The translations under genes and the position numbers were made by a program. DNA of 32,014 nt from an uncultured Clostridia bacterium (GTDB taxonomy: Bacteria > Bacillota > Clostridia > Oscillospirales > Acutalibacteraceae), in contig CANBJR010000027.1 in the NCBI GenBank assembly GCA_947369085.1, forward strand, positions 1 to 32,014, given 5' to 3'. This document shows positions 31,660 to 32,014 of this stretch, piece by piece. A model generated the notes under the pieces. That model did not search any database. It saw only the letters and a list, made by a program, of their open reading frames with translations, and was not told the DNA's origin. Each line of letters opens with the position of its first letter. Position 1 is the first letter of the stretch.

Positions 31660-32014
31660 TATTCATGCACCCCTTCCGCTATAATGTCAGCCGCTTCATT
31701 TACTGCACCCGTCAGCCCGTCAACTACTCCATCCAAATCCATTTTACCGGAAACGGTGTTGTGGTTCGTCTGTTCAATGGTGATTTCAGCGGTTGTAAAT
31801 CTGTTTATTGCTTCCTGTTCGGCAATGTCACGAAGATATTTCAAATCTTCTTCTGTAATATCCATTGAATCCTTGATTGCTCCGGTATTGCCCGCTATAT
31901 CACCAACATCCCCGGCAAGCCCCGCCCCGTAATTGCTCAAATCGGCGTAATCGCCCGCACCCGCTATATCACCAACATCCCCGGCAAGCCCCGCCCCGTA
32001 ATTGCTCAAATCGG
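31659..32014 (-). CDS. Tail tape measure protein, C-terminal end (partial)
   Basis: The frame is open to the window edge; the TTG at 32009 is an internal Leu codon, not a start. Position before the XkdP-like gene fits the tape measure (XkdO). The visible 118 residues contain two 23-residue units beginning DLSNYGAGLAGDVGDIAG, then a charged helix (ITEEDLKYLRDIAEQEAINRF) and a short C-terminal tail 'VVDGLTGAVNEAADIIAEGVHE'. Without the rest, the identification leans on position. Confidence 0.75.
   Translation of the reverse strand, partial: DLSNYGAGLAGDVGDIAGAGDYADLSNYGAGLAGDVGDIAGNTGAIKDSMDITEEDLKYLRDIAEQEAINRFTTAEITIEQTNHNTVSGKMDLDGVVDGLTGAVNEAADIIAEGVHE
31891..32014 (-). repeat. Tandem 69-base repeat in the tape measure gene
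   Basis: 31891-31945 and 31960-32014 are identical over 55 bases with a period of 69 bases (23 codons). The array continues past the window edge. Confidence 0.9.

Larger units (their letters stand above)
21661..32014 (-). mobile_element. PBSX-like myophage prophage, late region (continues beyond window)
   Basis: All genes read on the minus strand: tape measure (partial), XkdP-, XkdQ-, DUF2577-, DUF2634-, XkdT- and YmfQ-like proteins, fibre, reverse transcriptase, two small late proteins, holin, amidase. The cluster ends at the amidase stop, 180 bases from the host response regulator. The attachment site should therefore lie at about 21482-21660; the core cannot be defined because the other end is outside the window. 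Codon and base use (many CCGG, GGAAA, CTTCAAG) looks unlike the host and unlike the first cluster, suggesting recent entry. Confidence 0.88.

Overview
The window is a chromosomal segment of a spore-forming, anaerobic member of the Clostridia. Gut Oscillospirales/Ruminococcaceae is my best guess. The evidence is an iron(II) transporter FeoB with a Cys-rich partner, a monomeric ferredoxin-like [FeFe] hydrogenase, a GerA/SpoVAF-type spore germination protein, strong GGAGG ribosome binding sites and many TTG starts. No rRNA or tRNA gene is visible, and the species call is inference.

Layout. 1-5388 is host DNA: the 3' part of feoB and its small Cys-rich partner, a lipoprotein, an [FeFe] hydrogenase (minus) and a zinc-ribbon membrane protein. 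5403-15952 (minus) is a compact phage-like structural cluster of 17 genes in about 10.5 kb: terminase small and large subunits, portal, protease, decoration protein, capsid, three connector-type genes, a tube-like protein, a 48-residue ORF, LysM baseplate protein, hub, spike, gp25-like wedge, baseplate J and a terminal baseplate protein. It has no sheath, tape measure, fibre, lysis, integrase or repressor gene. 16129-21481 is host DNA again: a SpoVAF-like gene (plus) divergent from the cluster, a FemX/FemAB-type transferase whose ribosome binding site lies in a long palindrome, and a response regulator / histidine kinase / membrane protein operon. 21661-32014 (minus) is the late half of a second, more conventional PBSX-like myophage prophage that runs off the right edge: tape measure C-terminus, XkdP/Q-like proteins, DUF2577, DUF2634, baseplate J, YmfQ-like protein, tail fibre, reverse transcriptase, two small late genes, holin and amidase.

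The second prophage carries a diversity-generating retroelement (DGR). A reverse transcriptase with the DGR-type SQ motif and YMDD lies downstream of a template repeat (25183-25303). That repeat matches the 3' end of the fibre gene (variable repeat 25430-25550) with 32 mismatches in 121 positions, 30 of them at template adenines. The variable repeat encodes residues about 537-578 of the 585-residue fibre, in what looks like a C-type-lectin-type C-terminal domain. The spacer between the template repeat and the reverse transcriptase holds three stem-loops. No Avd-type accessory gene is recognisable.

The two phage regions share the same order of baseplate genes, so they can be read against each other. 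In the second prophage a tape measure gene precedes the XkdP-like gene. In the first cluster that slot holds only the 48-codon ORF, joined to both neighbours by 4-base ATGA overlaps, and no sheath gene exists. The first cluster may therefore make a capsid carrying a baseplate on almost no tail, possibly a domesticated particle. The alternative is a neatly deleted remnant. All coordinates and motif calls come from reading the sequence and its translations; no database search was run.
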